Assembly (NCBI GenBank): GCA_030614005.1
Contig: JAUWKS010000025.1
Location: forward strand, 1-44,274
DNA: 44,274 nt
From: Candidatus Heimdallarchaeota archaeon
GTDB lineage: Archaea > Asgardarchaeota > Heimdallarchaeia > JABLTI01
Reading direction: 5' to 3'
The notes below the pieces were generated by a model. The model saw only the letters and a program-made list of their open reading frames with translations. It ran no database searches and had not been told where the DNA came from. The position numbers and the translations under genes are program-made. Of the stretch, positions 22,634-31,122 are shown in pieces; within the stretch, counting starts at the first letter, position 1, and every line of letters begins with the position of its first letter.

Positions 22634-23568
22634 TATTTCTCCTTTCTCCTTTTTTTGAAAATAATTAGTGTACAAATTGCTGAAAGAGTAATTAGAGATA
22701 AACTAACCCAGTCAAAACCACCTTGTTCCGTTGTGATCTCACAGAAAACTAGGAAGCTAAAAATGATTTGAGAAATATCATATCTATAAGGCACCGAAAC
22801 CCAAAAATCTGCAGGTTTACTTTCTTGTGCAACGATATTATAATTTGCAAAAAACATTGATTCATAAAATTCTTCCACACCACTATGTGTCTTTATAATC
22901 ACCTGTGGTTTGAATTTGATATTAAATACATAATCTCCACTGATTATTTTGACAAAATAATAACCACTATCGAAATCCATGTACGGTCCTAAACGAACAT
23001 AATCTTCTGAGTCTAAAAGAAGCGTTTGGATATTTATTGCTATACCTCGTGAACCAGCTGAAAAATCCCAATTCGTTATATTGAGTTCTATAAAAGATTG
23101 ACTCAGATCTTCTATATCATATGAATTTACGGAAGAATTTTGGTTGAATATTGTTAATGATAAATCTAAAGAGGCATTTCTATCGAGATTTACTTTGGAA
23201 AAATTAACACTCGATTTATATGCATCAGAAGTTCCAATCAAATCCCAATCAATATGCTCTAAAGAATAACCTTTTCCGTAAAGATTGTTTAAAGAATTCA
23301 TAAAAACACTTGAGCTCTCATATTCTGAAATATAGTTGAATTTAAGTTTTATTTGACCAAATGATTCAAAATCGAAAAAAGCTGATGGTCCATGATCTTT
23401 TGGGATTGCTAATTCGTACAAATTACCTGCAAAGATTGTAAATTTATCATCCTCTTCAATTAAATTTGCTTGTCCTAAAACCTTGTCAACTAAAGAATAC
23501 GTTTGAGAAAAAGCAAATATACTAGCAATAAAGATAACAATCAAAGATTTTCTTATTATAGGTTTCAT
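22633..23568 (-). CDS. Secreted surface protein, first gene of the wHTH operon
   Basis: A 311-residue protein from the ATG at 23568 (ATGs at 23577 and 23646 are alternatives). A signal peptide (MKPIIRKSLIVIFIASIFAF) leads into an extracellular region of alternating strands, for example KFTIFAGNLYELAIPKDHG and ASLDLSLTIFNQN. A C-terminal membrane helix (WVSLSLITLSAICTLIIF) and basic tail KKRRKEK close it. No known domain is recognised. Its last codon overlaps the start of the membrane-bound wHTH gene (TAATG), so the two are translationally coupled. It is a candidate sensor or ligand partner for that regulator. Confidence 0.75.
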   Translation of the reverse strand: MKPIIRKSLIVIFIASIFAFSQTYSLVDKVLGQANLIEEDDKFTIFAGNLYELAIPKDHGPSAFFDFESFGQIKLKFNYISEYESSSVFMNSLNNLYGKGYSLEHIDWDLIGTSDAYKSSVNFSKVNLDRNASLDLSLTIFNQNSSVNSYDIEDLSQSFIELNITNWDFSAGSRGIAINIQTLLLDSEDYVRLGPYMDFDSGYYFVKIISGDYVFNIKFKPQVIIKTHSGVEEFYESMFFANYNIVAQESKPADFWVSVPYRYDISQIIFSFLVFCEITTEQGGFDWVSLSLITLSAICTLIIFKKRRKEK

Positions 23569-23655
23569 AATTCTCATCCATCGAGCACAAAATTCATACA
23601 AATACTTAATCAATGAAATATAGATGTTTTTTGAATTAAAAATCATTCGCTAATT

Positions 23656-23730
23656 GTTCAGAATTCATCTGAACTGTTCGCGAACTGTTGATGGGAACTA
23701 TTTAACTTAAGTTTGGATATATATAATAAT
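23656..23730. promoter_or_regulatory. Operator/promoter module A
   Basis: GTTCAG (23656-23661) and CTGAAC (23669-23674) are inverted. GAACTGTT occurs at 23671-23678 and 23682-23689, 11 bp apart. Seven nt later comes ACTATTTAA (23697-23705), then TATATATAA about 23717-23726. On the minus strand the TATATATA element would place initiation near 23694, at the operator edge, for the wHTH operon. On the plus strand ACTATTTAA could itself be a TATA box. Confidence 0.65.
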
Positions 23731-23886
23731 AAGTTTTAGAGAAGTTTTGCCTTCTTGATCTATCAAAACTCTGATTAAAACTAAAGCTAATATGGTGGAT
23801 TATTCAGGAGGTTTGGGGAAACCTCCTCACCATCCCCATTTCAATTGTTTTTTCAATTCTTTGAATTGATCAAATAATTTTTTTAT
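23726..23886 (+). ncRNA. Possible small RNA downstream of module A
   Basis: If ACTATTTAA of module A acts as a plus-strand TATA box, a transcript from about 23726 would contain a perfect 9-bp hairpin, AGGAGGTTT/AAACCTCCT, with a GGGG loop (23806-23827). It would end at a TCAATTC/GAATTGA stem and T run near 23870-23886. A 25-codon frame at 23792-23869 shows nothing protein-like. Speculative. Confidence 0.25.
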
Positions 23887-23904
23887 ATAAAAATAGAAAC
23901 AATC

Positions 23905-23977
23905 GTTCAGATAATGCTGAACAGTTTGCTGAACTGTTATTACAGACTATTTAATTGTTTTAGTGTATATATATATT
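23905..23977. promoter_or_regulatory. Operator/promoter module B
   Basis: Similar to module A and about 249 bp away: GTTCAG (23905-23910), CTGAAC (23917-23922), GAACAGTT (23919-23926), GAACTGTT (23931-23938), exactly 7 nt, ACTATTTAA (23946-23954), then TATATATATA near 23966-23975. It appears to be a tandem duplication of the regulatory unit. Confidence 0.65.
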
Positions 23978-24110
23978 TAGCAATTAGGAACCCTTAAGAT
24001 GTGATTTGGCCGATAAAAATCATTTAAGGAATCCAAAAATTTGGGAAGGAAACTATCCCTCTTGATTAGTAAAAAGAGTTGCTGGGGAAATACAGCCCAT
24101 TTCCCTTGCA
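23975..24110 (+). ncRNA. Possible structured RNA downstream of module B
   Basis: After module B the plus strand can fold a nested hairpin: CCTTAA (23992-23997) with TTAAGG (24024-24029), enclosing TGATTT/AAATCA. A second hairpin is GGGAAAT/ATTTCCC (24085-24105). No coding frame is apparent. With module B as promoter this could be a regulatory RNA; equally the hairpin at 24085-24105 could be the terminator of the minus-strand gene ending at 24132. Speculative. Confidence 0.25.
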
Positions 24111-24131
24111 ATATTTTACCCTTTTGAAAAA

Positions 24132-24896
24132 TTAATTTTGCTCAGTTTCTTCTGAAATATTATCTTCTTTAGTAGTATCTGATATTTCCTCAGGAGGAGA
24201 TTCTAACCCTCTTTCTATTCTACTCACCTTCAATTCAGCAATCATAGCTTCATCAGTTTCTCTAGGAACATCAGGGTCCCCATAAAGACGATAGAGAGTT
24301 CTTGTTCTACTTATAGTATAAGCAGCTGCTAATTGAAATCCTATTCCTAGGAGCGGAAAGAGAAAGAAATAGATATTAATTTCAAATAGTCTCTCTGGGA
24401 AGGCTAGTGTTTCAATTAATGTATAAATGATCATAAAAGGTATGATAGATGCTACAGCATTGACAGAACTAATGCCTATTGCTTCTTTTTTATCTTGAAC
24501 AAAGTAAGCAATAAATACTCCCAACATTGGAGGGAGTAAAAGCAAACCTAATACATGCATGCCATCACCTACAGTATTGTAAAATGCATAAGCAAAAGTA
24601 AAGAATCCACCGATTTCAATAAGAGTTATTACAATTGCTAGAATAGTAAATCTTTTTTTGTTAGGGATAAATTTTAATTCATCCCACGATTTTACAGGGC
24701 TTTTGATTTCAGATTTCTCATCTAATGATTCATTTATTTCTAAATCATTTGTTTCAATGAAATCATTGTTTTGTGTTTCAGAAGACTCAGTCAATCTATC
24801 TATCCACCTAAGATTTCTAATTGATGATTTAATCTCTGGTTTAAAGTTTTTAGTATTATATTGAATCATTTGCACAGAAAAAGAACTGACTTGCAT
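24132..24896 (-). CDS. Multi-pass membrane protein, unknown
   Basis: A 254-residue protein taken from the ATG at 24896; a TTG at 24953 would overlap the divergent HAD gene. About 75 hydrophilic, acidic residues (EINESLDEKSEIKSPVKSWD) precede about five membrane helices. These include FTILAIVITLIEIGGFFTFA, GLLLLPPMLGVFIAYFV, AVASIIPFMIIYTLIETLAF and INIYFFLFPLLGIGFQLAAA. The C-terminal tail of about 50 residues is strongly acidic and cytosolic. No transporter or enzyme motif is recognised. The gene faces the HAD phosphatase gene with about 40 nt between starts. Confidence 0.7.
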   Translation of the reverse strand: MQVSSFSVQMIQYNTKNFKPEIKSSIRNLRWIDRLTESSETQNNDFIETNDLEINESLDEKSEIKSPVKSWDELKFIPNKKRFTILAIVITLIEIGGFFTFAYAFYNTVGDGMHVLGLLLLPPMLGVFIAYFVQDKKEAIGISSVNAVASIIPFMIIYTLIETLAFPERLFEINIYFFLFPLLGIGFQLAAAYTISRTRTLYRLYGDPDVPRETDEAMIAELKVSRIERGLESPPEEISDTTKEDNISEETEQN

Positions 24897-24935
24897 TAAA
24901 TTTAAAGCATATGGAGATTTTTCTCTATATGTGTT

Positions 24936-25610
24936 GTGAGATACTTGACTCAAATTGACTCTCTAATAAAACAATGGGCTATCCGATGTGTAATACTTGA
25001 TTTAGATGGGACACTTATTGATACACTTGACAAACACATTCAAGCCTTTGAAATGTTATTTGCTGAAATAGACGTAGATATTTCCCATGAGGCAATAGCT
25101 GAAAATATGGGTAGAACTCCAAAGGATACTCTCAAATCACTAGTACCTGAACTAGTTAAGGACAATGAGAAATTAGAACAATTAGCATCGAAAAAAGAAA
25201 TGATTCTCTCAGGTTTGCTTGATACCATTCCTCTTTTTGATGGAGCCATTGAACTATTAGATAATCTAAAAAGTATGGGTTTGCCACTTTGTTTAGCATC
25301 ATCAACACCAAAATATAATGTAATGAAGATGTTGAAAGCTGTCAAAATAGATCAATATTTCAAAGTAATTATCACTGGCGAAGATATTACAATTGGAAAA
25401 CCAAATCCTCAAGCGTTTCTAAAAGCAGCAAAAAAGGCAAATATCGTCCCTCAACATTGCTTAGTAATAGGTGATTCACCTCATGATGTTGCTGCTGCTA
25501 CTAATGCAGGGATGAAAATAATTGCTGTTAATACTGGTAAACATGATCTTCACAAAATCGAGATAAATAATATTGAAAAAATCATTTCCTCATTGGAGGA
25601 GCTGCTTTAA
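24936..25610 (+). CDS. HAD-family phosphatase (phosphoglycolate phosphatase/beta-PGM-like)
   Basis: A 224-residue enzyme. HAD motif I is VILDLDGTLIDT (nucleophile Asp22, acid Asp24). A four-helix cap follows (about 32-95). Motif II lies in LCLASSTPKYNV, motif III is the lysine of GKPNPQAF, and motif IV is VIGDSPHDVAAATNAGM. The arrangement fits the phosphoglycolate phosphatase/beta-phosphoglucomutase branch, acting on small phosphorylated metabolites; the substrate is not determined. The start is GTG 24936, or TTG 24945; no ATG is available before motif I. A TATA-like AAATTTAAA about 30 nt upstream suggests a leaderless transcript. Confidence 0.88.
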   Translation: MRYLTQIDSLIKQWAIRCVILDLDGTLIDTLDKHIQAFEMLFAEIDVDISHEAIAENMGRTPKDTLKSLVPELVKDNEKLEQLASKKEMILSGLLDTIPLFDGAIELLDNLKSMGLPLCLASSTPKYNVMKMLKAVKIDQYFKVIITGEDITIGKPNPQAFLKAAKKANIVPQHCLVIGDSPHDVAAATNAGMKIIAVNTGKHDLHKIEINNIEKIISSLEELL

Positions 25611-25756
25611 GTAGCAACTACAAAAATTCAAACTGAAAAATGTGAAAATGATAACTTTGCTTTTATAATAGTACACACAATTTAAAATAGTAAAAACTCT
25701 TATAAGTTAGAGTCTTTTATCAGATATATTCATAAAAGAACCGATTGGTGAACATT

Positions 25757-25915
25757 ATGGCTAGAACAAATTTCGGATGGCAATTATTAGGAACAGTATT
25801 AGTTGGTGTTGTATTTGCGCTTCCAATTATAATTGGTTATTACATCGTTAAGGGGATAACGAGTAGAGTCGAAAAACGAAAAGAAAAAGTTGTAAAAGAT
25901 CATACAGTTGTCTAA
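25757..25915 (+). CDS. 52-residue single-pass membrane protein
   Basis: The sequence starts MARTNFGWQLLGTVLVGVVF and continues ALPIIIGYYIVKGITSRVEK, ending in a basic tail (KRKEKVVKDHTVV). It has one membrane helix with the charge pattern of an N-out anchor. GGTGA lies 5 nt before the ATG, and a TATA-like CTTATAAG lies about 60 nt upstream. T-rich sequence follows the stop. The gene is isolated between the HAD gene and polB. It resembles small membrane peptides of unknown function. Confidence 0.6.
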   Translation: MARTNFGWQLLGTVLVGVVFALPIIIGYYIVKGITSRVEKRKEKVVKDHTVV

Positions 25916-26020
25916 TTAACTGTCTTTTTCTCCATTTTTTCATTTTATTTTAATTTGTTTTGAGTTATTTTTGAGACTAGTATTAGTTCTATTGGTTTTT
26001 TCTAGAAAATTAAGGATTGT

Positions 26021-28777
26021 TTAATTTTCTTCTTCATCAATAAATGCACTTAGTTTTGTTTGTTTTGATTTTTGCTTGGCTGATTTTTCATCAGTTGTAT
26101 CTATGAATTCTCTTTCACTTGCAGATTTTGTTGGTAATCTTTTAAGTATCTCATCAATAGGTTCCATTGTAAGTTTATTCTTAATATCTTGTAACGTAAT
26201 TTTAATACCAAATCCTTCAGATGCACGTAGGATTTCTGTTACATAATGTTCACGATCGATATCTGTTGCATATTTAGGATGTCTCGCGCGGTCACTAATC
26301 AAACCTGAACCTGGAGTAACGACCCATGGGAATTTATCAAATTCTTTCCATTCTGTTATTGGATCTAATCCTTCTTTTTTTGCATAATCGAGAAAAGCAA
26401 GAACAGCAGGCATTTTCGTTTTATATTTACTTGGCTCCTTTTTAACAGGTGATAATACCAATGCTTTTTCTAGTAATTTATCAACGGGCATCTGTAAAAT
26501 ATCCTTGGATAAATTAATTAGATACTTGGTTGCTTTCTTTAACCCGAGATCGACAAATTCAGTATCTTTTTCCTGTTTATTTTTCTTCTTTACTGGTTCT
26601 TTTAGAATAAGTTCCAGAACTTTCGTTTGTGCATCTCGAGAGAGAAAAGACCAGTCAGAACGAACTGCCTCAAAGCCCTTTATTTGCAGACGATTATCTA
26701 ATAAACTAAAATAGCTATATGCTTTTGCGCGACCTGGTTTGAAAATTAATTTGTAAGCAATATCTTCTAGCGTTAAATCCATAGCTTCTGGAAATTGCTT
26801 ATTTAGATTTTTTAATATTTTATCTGTTAATGATAATAGTTTAGCCAATTTTTTCTTTTTCTTTGATGGATTATTTTCATTAAAGACATCAATAACAAAA
26901 CCTTCGTCTAGAATTTTGATAAAAGCGCTGTCGGTATCGCCATAAACGATATCTACCGGAGTTATTTCTTTGGAAATTTTCTGGAGTAATTTCTCCATTC
27001 TAAGAATATATGTTCGAGCAATATTTGTTATTGCGTTGCCTAATGTAATGGAATAGAACCGACTGCGAATATAGTTGTGTGCACCATACATTGAATTTGC
27101 AACGATTTTTAGTGAATATTGCTCTTTATTGAGTATCTCTTTTTCGCTTAGTAATTTCACTAGTGTTGGTTCATCTACCTTTTCAGTTATTTTCTGAGTG
27201 ACTTTCTTAATTTTGTTTTTTACTTCTTCTCTTCTATTTATTAATGTGGCTTCCATCAAAGAAAGACATGATTGTGGTTTAGAATTGAACATCTCGAGAG
27301 GATTTATTCTTTCAATTTCCTTGAATTTCTTCAAGGTTTCTCCCCCAACATTATGGGCTACACAGACAGAAGGATACATACTTCTGAAGTCGCTAATTAT
27401 AACTCCAACATGTAAGCTACCTTTAGGAATGAGGACAGTTCCTCCTGTATGAGGATTCTTTTTCCGGTCAGTTAATCTTTGTGCAACCTCTTTGTCATCA
27501 GGAGCCATTGGAATGAGTACTCCTTTAAGACGGCAAAAACGCATTAATTCAAACTCACCTTGGATTCTTTCAGTGCTTGCAGGTGATTCACCTGCGGGAT
27601 ATCCTGTTAAACGGATAACTTCGAACCATCCTTGTATACCCAATTTCCAGAAAAGCTGATAGGTGAGCACACTGTCTCTAATAGCATATTTTTTTAGTAA
27701 TGCTCTATCTGTAGTATTGCCATTAAGATAACCAGAACGCCAAATTTCTCCTGTTGTTCGCTGAATATCGATTTTCCCTTCATCTAAAACTGCTTCTGCA
27801 ATATCTCCCAAACCCTTCTTACCGGAAATTGGATGAATGCCCCAAGTACGAGGTGAAATATCATACGATATTCTTCCTTTCATTCTAAACGTTCTATGCC
27901 TGTTTGAGTAAAAAACAGTATCATCTCTAAATTGTGAAAAAAGTCTATTGTCAATTCCTAATTTGTCCATTCTTGCTAGCAAATACGGGATATCAAAATT
28001 ATCGCCATTAAAAGTGATCAAAGCATCTGGTTGAATGTTTACAATATCATCAAGAAATTCCAGAAGGACTCTTCTTTCATCCTTATCTGTATTTTCTTTT
28101 AAAATGAATAGCTTTTTCGAATACTCTAGAGAGTCATTACCTAAAGCATAAGATATCACTGTTATTCTCTTTCTAGTTTCAGTGATGAGTTGTTGAATAG
28201 TTTCTGTTTGATGATCAACCTCGATATCAAAAGCCATAATCTTCAATTTATAGAAATAATCTGGGGAAGAAATTATCTCATTAAGAGCGGGTTGAATGTT
28301 TTCACATTTTGCTTCAATAATTATATCCTTGTCTTTTAATTGAATAGTTGTTGCTTTTACTTTTACTATATTCAAGCATCTGATATTTAAATCAAGAAGA
28401 ACGCGTTTGACAAAAGGAATATCTGCCTCGTGAATTTCAAATCCTGCTTGAAGGAATCTTTGCCTTATTGTTGGAGTTTGCTCTGGGTGGGTACCAAATA
28501 GTTGCACTAATTGTATCTGTTCTCCTCCAAAATACCTCTTCATTGAAACCTCTTCTTTTCTGATAACCCATTTGTGAACTATTGAATCATTCTGAATGAA
28601 TTTATCCAGTCCAGCTTTTTTCGTTAAGTAGAAATAAGGGTGAAAATTTGTCACTTTAACTAAGATATTTTCTTTTTTGGTCTTCCCAAATAAGCGAACT
28701 GTAGGAGACGATGCGTTTGTATCAATTTTATAATCAATATCAATCAACATAAAGTTAAATTCTGCATCTCCAGACAT
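26021..28777 (-). CDS. polB: Family B DNA polymerase with 3'-5' exonuclease
   Basis: A 918-residue replicative polymerase. Exonuclease motifs: Exo I FDIEV (about 183-187), Exo II TFNGDNFDIPYL (about 255-266), Exo III YAIRD (about 364-368). Polymerase motifs: A SDFRSMYPSV (about 462-471), B KIVANSMYG (about 557-565), C YGDTDSAF (about 612-619). All catalytic acidic residues are present, and no intein interrupts the sites. The extreme C-terminus reads QTKLSAFIDEEEN, a PIP-box-like peptide that would bind PCNA. The ATG at 28777 is used; an in-frame GTG lies 9 nt upstream. The GTPase and NurA genes precede it on the same strand but with separate gaps. Confidence 0.95.
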   Translation of the reverse strand: MSGDAEFNFMLIDIDYKIDTNASSPTVRLFGKTKKENILVKVTNFHPYFYLTKKAGLDKFIQNDSIVHKWVIRKEEVSMKRYFGGEQIQLVQLFGTHPEQTPTIRQRFLQAGFEIHEADIPFVKRVLLDLNIRCLNIVKVKATTIQLKDKDIIIEAKCENIQPALNEIISSPDYFYKLKIMAFDIEVDHQTETIQQLITETRKRITVISYALGNDSLEYSKKLFILKENTDKDERRVLLEFLDDIVNIQPDALITFNGDNFDIPYLLARMDKLGIDNRLFSQFRDDTVFYSNRHRTFRMKGRISYDISPRTWGIHPISGKKGLGDIAEAVLDEGKIDIQRTTGEIWRSGYLNGNTTDRALLKKYAIRDSVLTYQLFWKLGIQGWFEVIRLTGYPAGESPASTERIQGEFELMRFCRLKGVLIPMAPDDKEVAQRLTDRKKNPHTGGTVLIPKGSLHVGVIISDFRSMYPSVCVAHNVGGETLKKFKEIERINPLEMFNSKPQSCLSLMEATLINRREEVKNKIKKVTQKITEKVDEPTLVKLLSEKEILNKEQYSLKIVANSMYGAHNYIRSRFYSITLGNAITNIARTYILRMEKLLQKISKEITPVDIVYGDTDSAFIKILDEGFVIDVFNENNPSKKKKKLAKLLSLTDKILKNLNKQFPEAMDLTLEDIAYKLIFKPGRAKAYSYFSLLDNRLQIKGFEAVRSDWSFLSRDAQTKVLELILKEPVKKKNKQEKDTEFVDLGLKKATKYLINLSKDILQMPVDKLLEKALVLSPVKKEPSKYKTKMPAVLAFLDYAKKEGLDPITEWKEFDKFPWVVTPGSGLISDRARHPKYATDIDREHYVTEILRASEGFGIKITLQDIKNKLTMEPIDEILKRLPTKSASEREFIDTTDEKSAKQKSKQTKLSAFIDEEEN

Positions 28778-28893
28778 TTTCGACACTCATGGTTTAATTA
28801 AAAATATCGTATACAATAGAATATTGTTCATAGATTTTTAACTTCATCTGTAACAAAAGTAACTGATAGAGAGAGCGGAAAAAAAGGTATTAT

Positions 28894-29886
28894 TTATCTA
28901 AAAGTTTTGGCTATCTGTTTCAGATCATCGTCACTCAATAAAGTATCAGGAGAAATAATTATTTTATAGATACAATCACGGCATAAATCATCGCCAATTT
29001 TCGCCCCGTAGATTTGTGATAAAACAAGTGAATCTTCATATCGTTTTAATGTAACTCTTATTCCGCGAGTTTCAATTTGAAATTTAGTAACTGGACACCT
29101 TAAAATCTCTTCACCATTTTTCTTTATACAGAAATCAGGACAAATTTCATTTCCAGAACTTTCAAGTGCATCCTTACGCAAATCTGGAAGAATTCCAAGA
29201 ACCATTTTATTTACTTCCTCATGAAAACCAAAATTTGTTGTTTCAGTTTCAATAAATTCATCGCGATTCAAACAATAGGTTGTTCCATTTTCGAACTCCT
29301 TTTTCATTGGACAAGGATAGTGAAATGAATAGTCTTCTTCTTTTTTCTTATCAACAACAAATTCTATTTTTTCACCGGTGGTTTGTTCGTAAATCCATTT
29401 GAAAACGTCCAATAAACCATCAAGAGTGACAGCACTCGTACTGAAAACATCCCAAGAGCGATCTAAAATACTCTTTAAACCTAATTTACTTATAACATAT
29501 TTTTCCTTCATAGTTTTCTTAAGGTCAGATTTATGACGAAGAACACAAATTGGAGTGAGCTTTTTATTGGTATGCTTTAGAATTCTGTGAAATTCATCTT
29601 TAACTTCTTCAAACCGTTTCTTATCGCTTGCATCCAAAACAAAAACAATGAGATCAGCAAAAGGAAGTAGAGGAGTAATTTCTTCTCGGAAACGTTCTTG
29701 TCCACCAAGGTCAAAAATTCTAAAATTCATATCTTTAAATGAAAGAGTATTAAGAGAAACGCCTAACGTAGGTGCGGTTTTGAATACATCACCTTTCGTA
29801 AAGATATTTTGTATGGTTGTTTTTCCAGCATTAGATAATCCACAAAAAAGAATTACTCTGGATTTTTCTTTACCCTTTCTGAGCAT
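28894..29886 (-). CDS. Arf/Rag-like small GTPase with C-terminal cysteine-rich domain
   Basis: A 330-residue protein. The G domain fills about 8-180: G1 GLSNAGKTT (16-24), G2 Thr40 in APTLGVSL, G3 DLGGQERF (59-66), G4 HKSD (118-121), G5 STSAVT. DLGGQ and the short N-terminus resemble Arf and Rag families; an HKxD in place of NKxD is a feature of Rag/Gtr GTPases. There is no C-terminal prenylation motif. Residues about 185-330 form an extra domain with seven or more cysteines (CPMKKEF, TYCLNRD, ICPDFCIKKNG, LRCPV, CRDCIYK), which may bind zinc. GTP-controlled signalling or membrane traffic is probable, but the partner is not visible. Confidence 0.85.
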   Translation of the reverse strand: MLRKGKEKSRVILFCGLSNAGKTTIQNIFTKGDVFKTAPTLGVSLNTLSFKDMNFRIFDLGGQERFREEITPLLPFADLIVFVLDASDKKRFEEVKDEFHRILKHTNKKLTPICVLRHKSDLKKTMKEKYVISKLGLKSILDRSWDVFSTSAVTLDGLLDVFKWIYEQTTGEKIEFVVDKKKEEDYSFHYPCPMKKEFENGTTYCLNRDEFIETETTNFGFHEEVNKMVLGILPDLRKDALESSGNEICPDFCIKKNGEEILRCPVTKFQIETRGIRVTLKRYEDSLVLSQIYGAKIGDDLCRDCIYKIIISPDTLLSDDDLKQIAKTFR

Positions 29887-29969
29887 ACAATATTCATTTC
29901 ACTGTTCCATAAAATACCTTTCGATAGCGCACTTCTTTCATTTTGGAAATTATGTATAAAAGGAGGTTT

Positions 29970-31043
29970 CTATTGAATCACATCTCTTCGTTTTTTTGTA
30001 AAGAATGCTCTGTAGATTTCTGGTGACTCATCAAAAATTTCCTCAGCGATATAGCTGATTATTCGCTGTCCTAAGTCTTGTTTCATATGGGCGCGGTTAT
30101 GTGTTAAATATGCTGGAGTTATGAACCCGTTTCCATCGTGATATGTTACAAGTGCTTGTTGAATATCCTTTAGAAATTTCTTCTGGGGTATAAGTGAATC
30201 AATTCGTATCGGAAGGCCACCTTCCTTCAAGATGAAATAGCTTAAATAAAATGATTGGATTTCCTTTTCTTGAAAAACTTCTGAAGCTTTCCAAATTTTC
30301 TCTCGGAGTTCACTTATTGTTGGTGTAAATTCAATTGGTTTAGTGAATCCTGTTTTGCCATTTGCTATAACATTTACAAGAGTGACATCATTAAACTGAA
30401 GTTTTTTCTTTTGAGCAAATAAATGCTTGCCAAGAATATCTGCTCGCGAATCCTTTGAAACACCGACTAAAATTACCTCTTTTTCTATACATTTGGTTAT
30501 TAATTTGTATGCTGATTGAATAAATTCTTGATACAGACTTAGGAATTTATCGATATAACTTCCTTCTTCGATAGAACTAATATCATCAATAGAATATTTC
30601 AAACTATGTGGAATACCTTTGTAGGCAAAATTAGTTATCGAACCATCTAAAAATAAAATATCCGGTTTTTCTTCCATTAATTGGAGCGCTACTTTTACCT
30701 CGAGTAAATCTCTAAAGAGTGCTCCGTAATTTCTGGAGTCATCTTCCATAGTGAGGATTTCAACATCATTTTCCTCAAACCAAATAGGATCTTTCCCTTG
30801 TTCAAAAATCGCTCCAGCTGCCCTGGCTGGCATAACAGTTATTCCAATGAAATCTTCTGAATACCCCCCTCCATCTAAAGCAGCAATTCTCCTTGCTTTG
30901 CCTTCTTCTGGCAGCGGATAAATATTGATCTTTAAGCTTTTGATAGTATTAACTATTTTTTTGAGGTTTTTGCGAGCTAATTTAGCTTTTACTACAATTT
31001 TAGATTCAAAGGCATTGGTGTCATGATTATTCAAGTAATTCAT
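29970..31043 (-). CDS. nurA: NurA-domain nuclease
   Basis: A 357-residue protein. NurA motifs are visible: IAALDGGGYSEDF (about 52-64, with the first metal-binding Asp), then PDILFLDGSITN (about 128-139, second Asp), then VGVSKDSRAD (about 194-203). The C-terminal part ends with GLPIRIDSL and a histidine-containing helix (THNRAHMKQDLGQ). NurA is a 5'-3' single- and double-strand nuclease that works with the HerA translocase and Mre11-Rad50 in resecting DNA breaks. No HerA, Mre11 or Rad50 gene is within the window, which departs from the usual archaeal operon. Start ATG at 31043. Confidence 0.82.
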   Translation of the reverse strand: MNYLNNHDTNAFESKIVVKAKLARKNLKKIVNTIKSLKINIYPLPEEGKARRIAALDGGGYSEDFIGITVMPARAAGAIFEQGKDPIWFEENDVEILTMEDDSRNYGALFRDLLEVKVALQLMEEKPDILFLDGSITNFAYKGIPHSLKYSIDDISSIEEGSYIDKFLSLYQEFIQSAYKLITKCIEKEVILVGVSKDSRADILGKHLFAQKKKLQFNDVTLVNVIANGKTGFTKPIEFTPTISELREKIWKASEVFQEKEIQSFYLSYFILKEGGLPIRIDSLIPQKKFLKDIQQALVTYHDGNGFITPAYLTHNRAHMKQDLGQRIISYIAEEIFDESPEIYRAFFTKKRRDVIQ

Positions 31044-31122
31044 CTCTGAGAGTAGTGATTATTATTTGTTTGGAAATAATTACCCATTCGCTTTATTTCA
31101 AAGTTATTATTAAAAATAGTTT

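Noticed and set aside
23792..23869. 25-codon ORF starting MVDYSGGLGKPPHH
   Set aside because: It overlaps a perfect hairpin, has no ribosome binding site, and its composition follows from the hairpin sequence.
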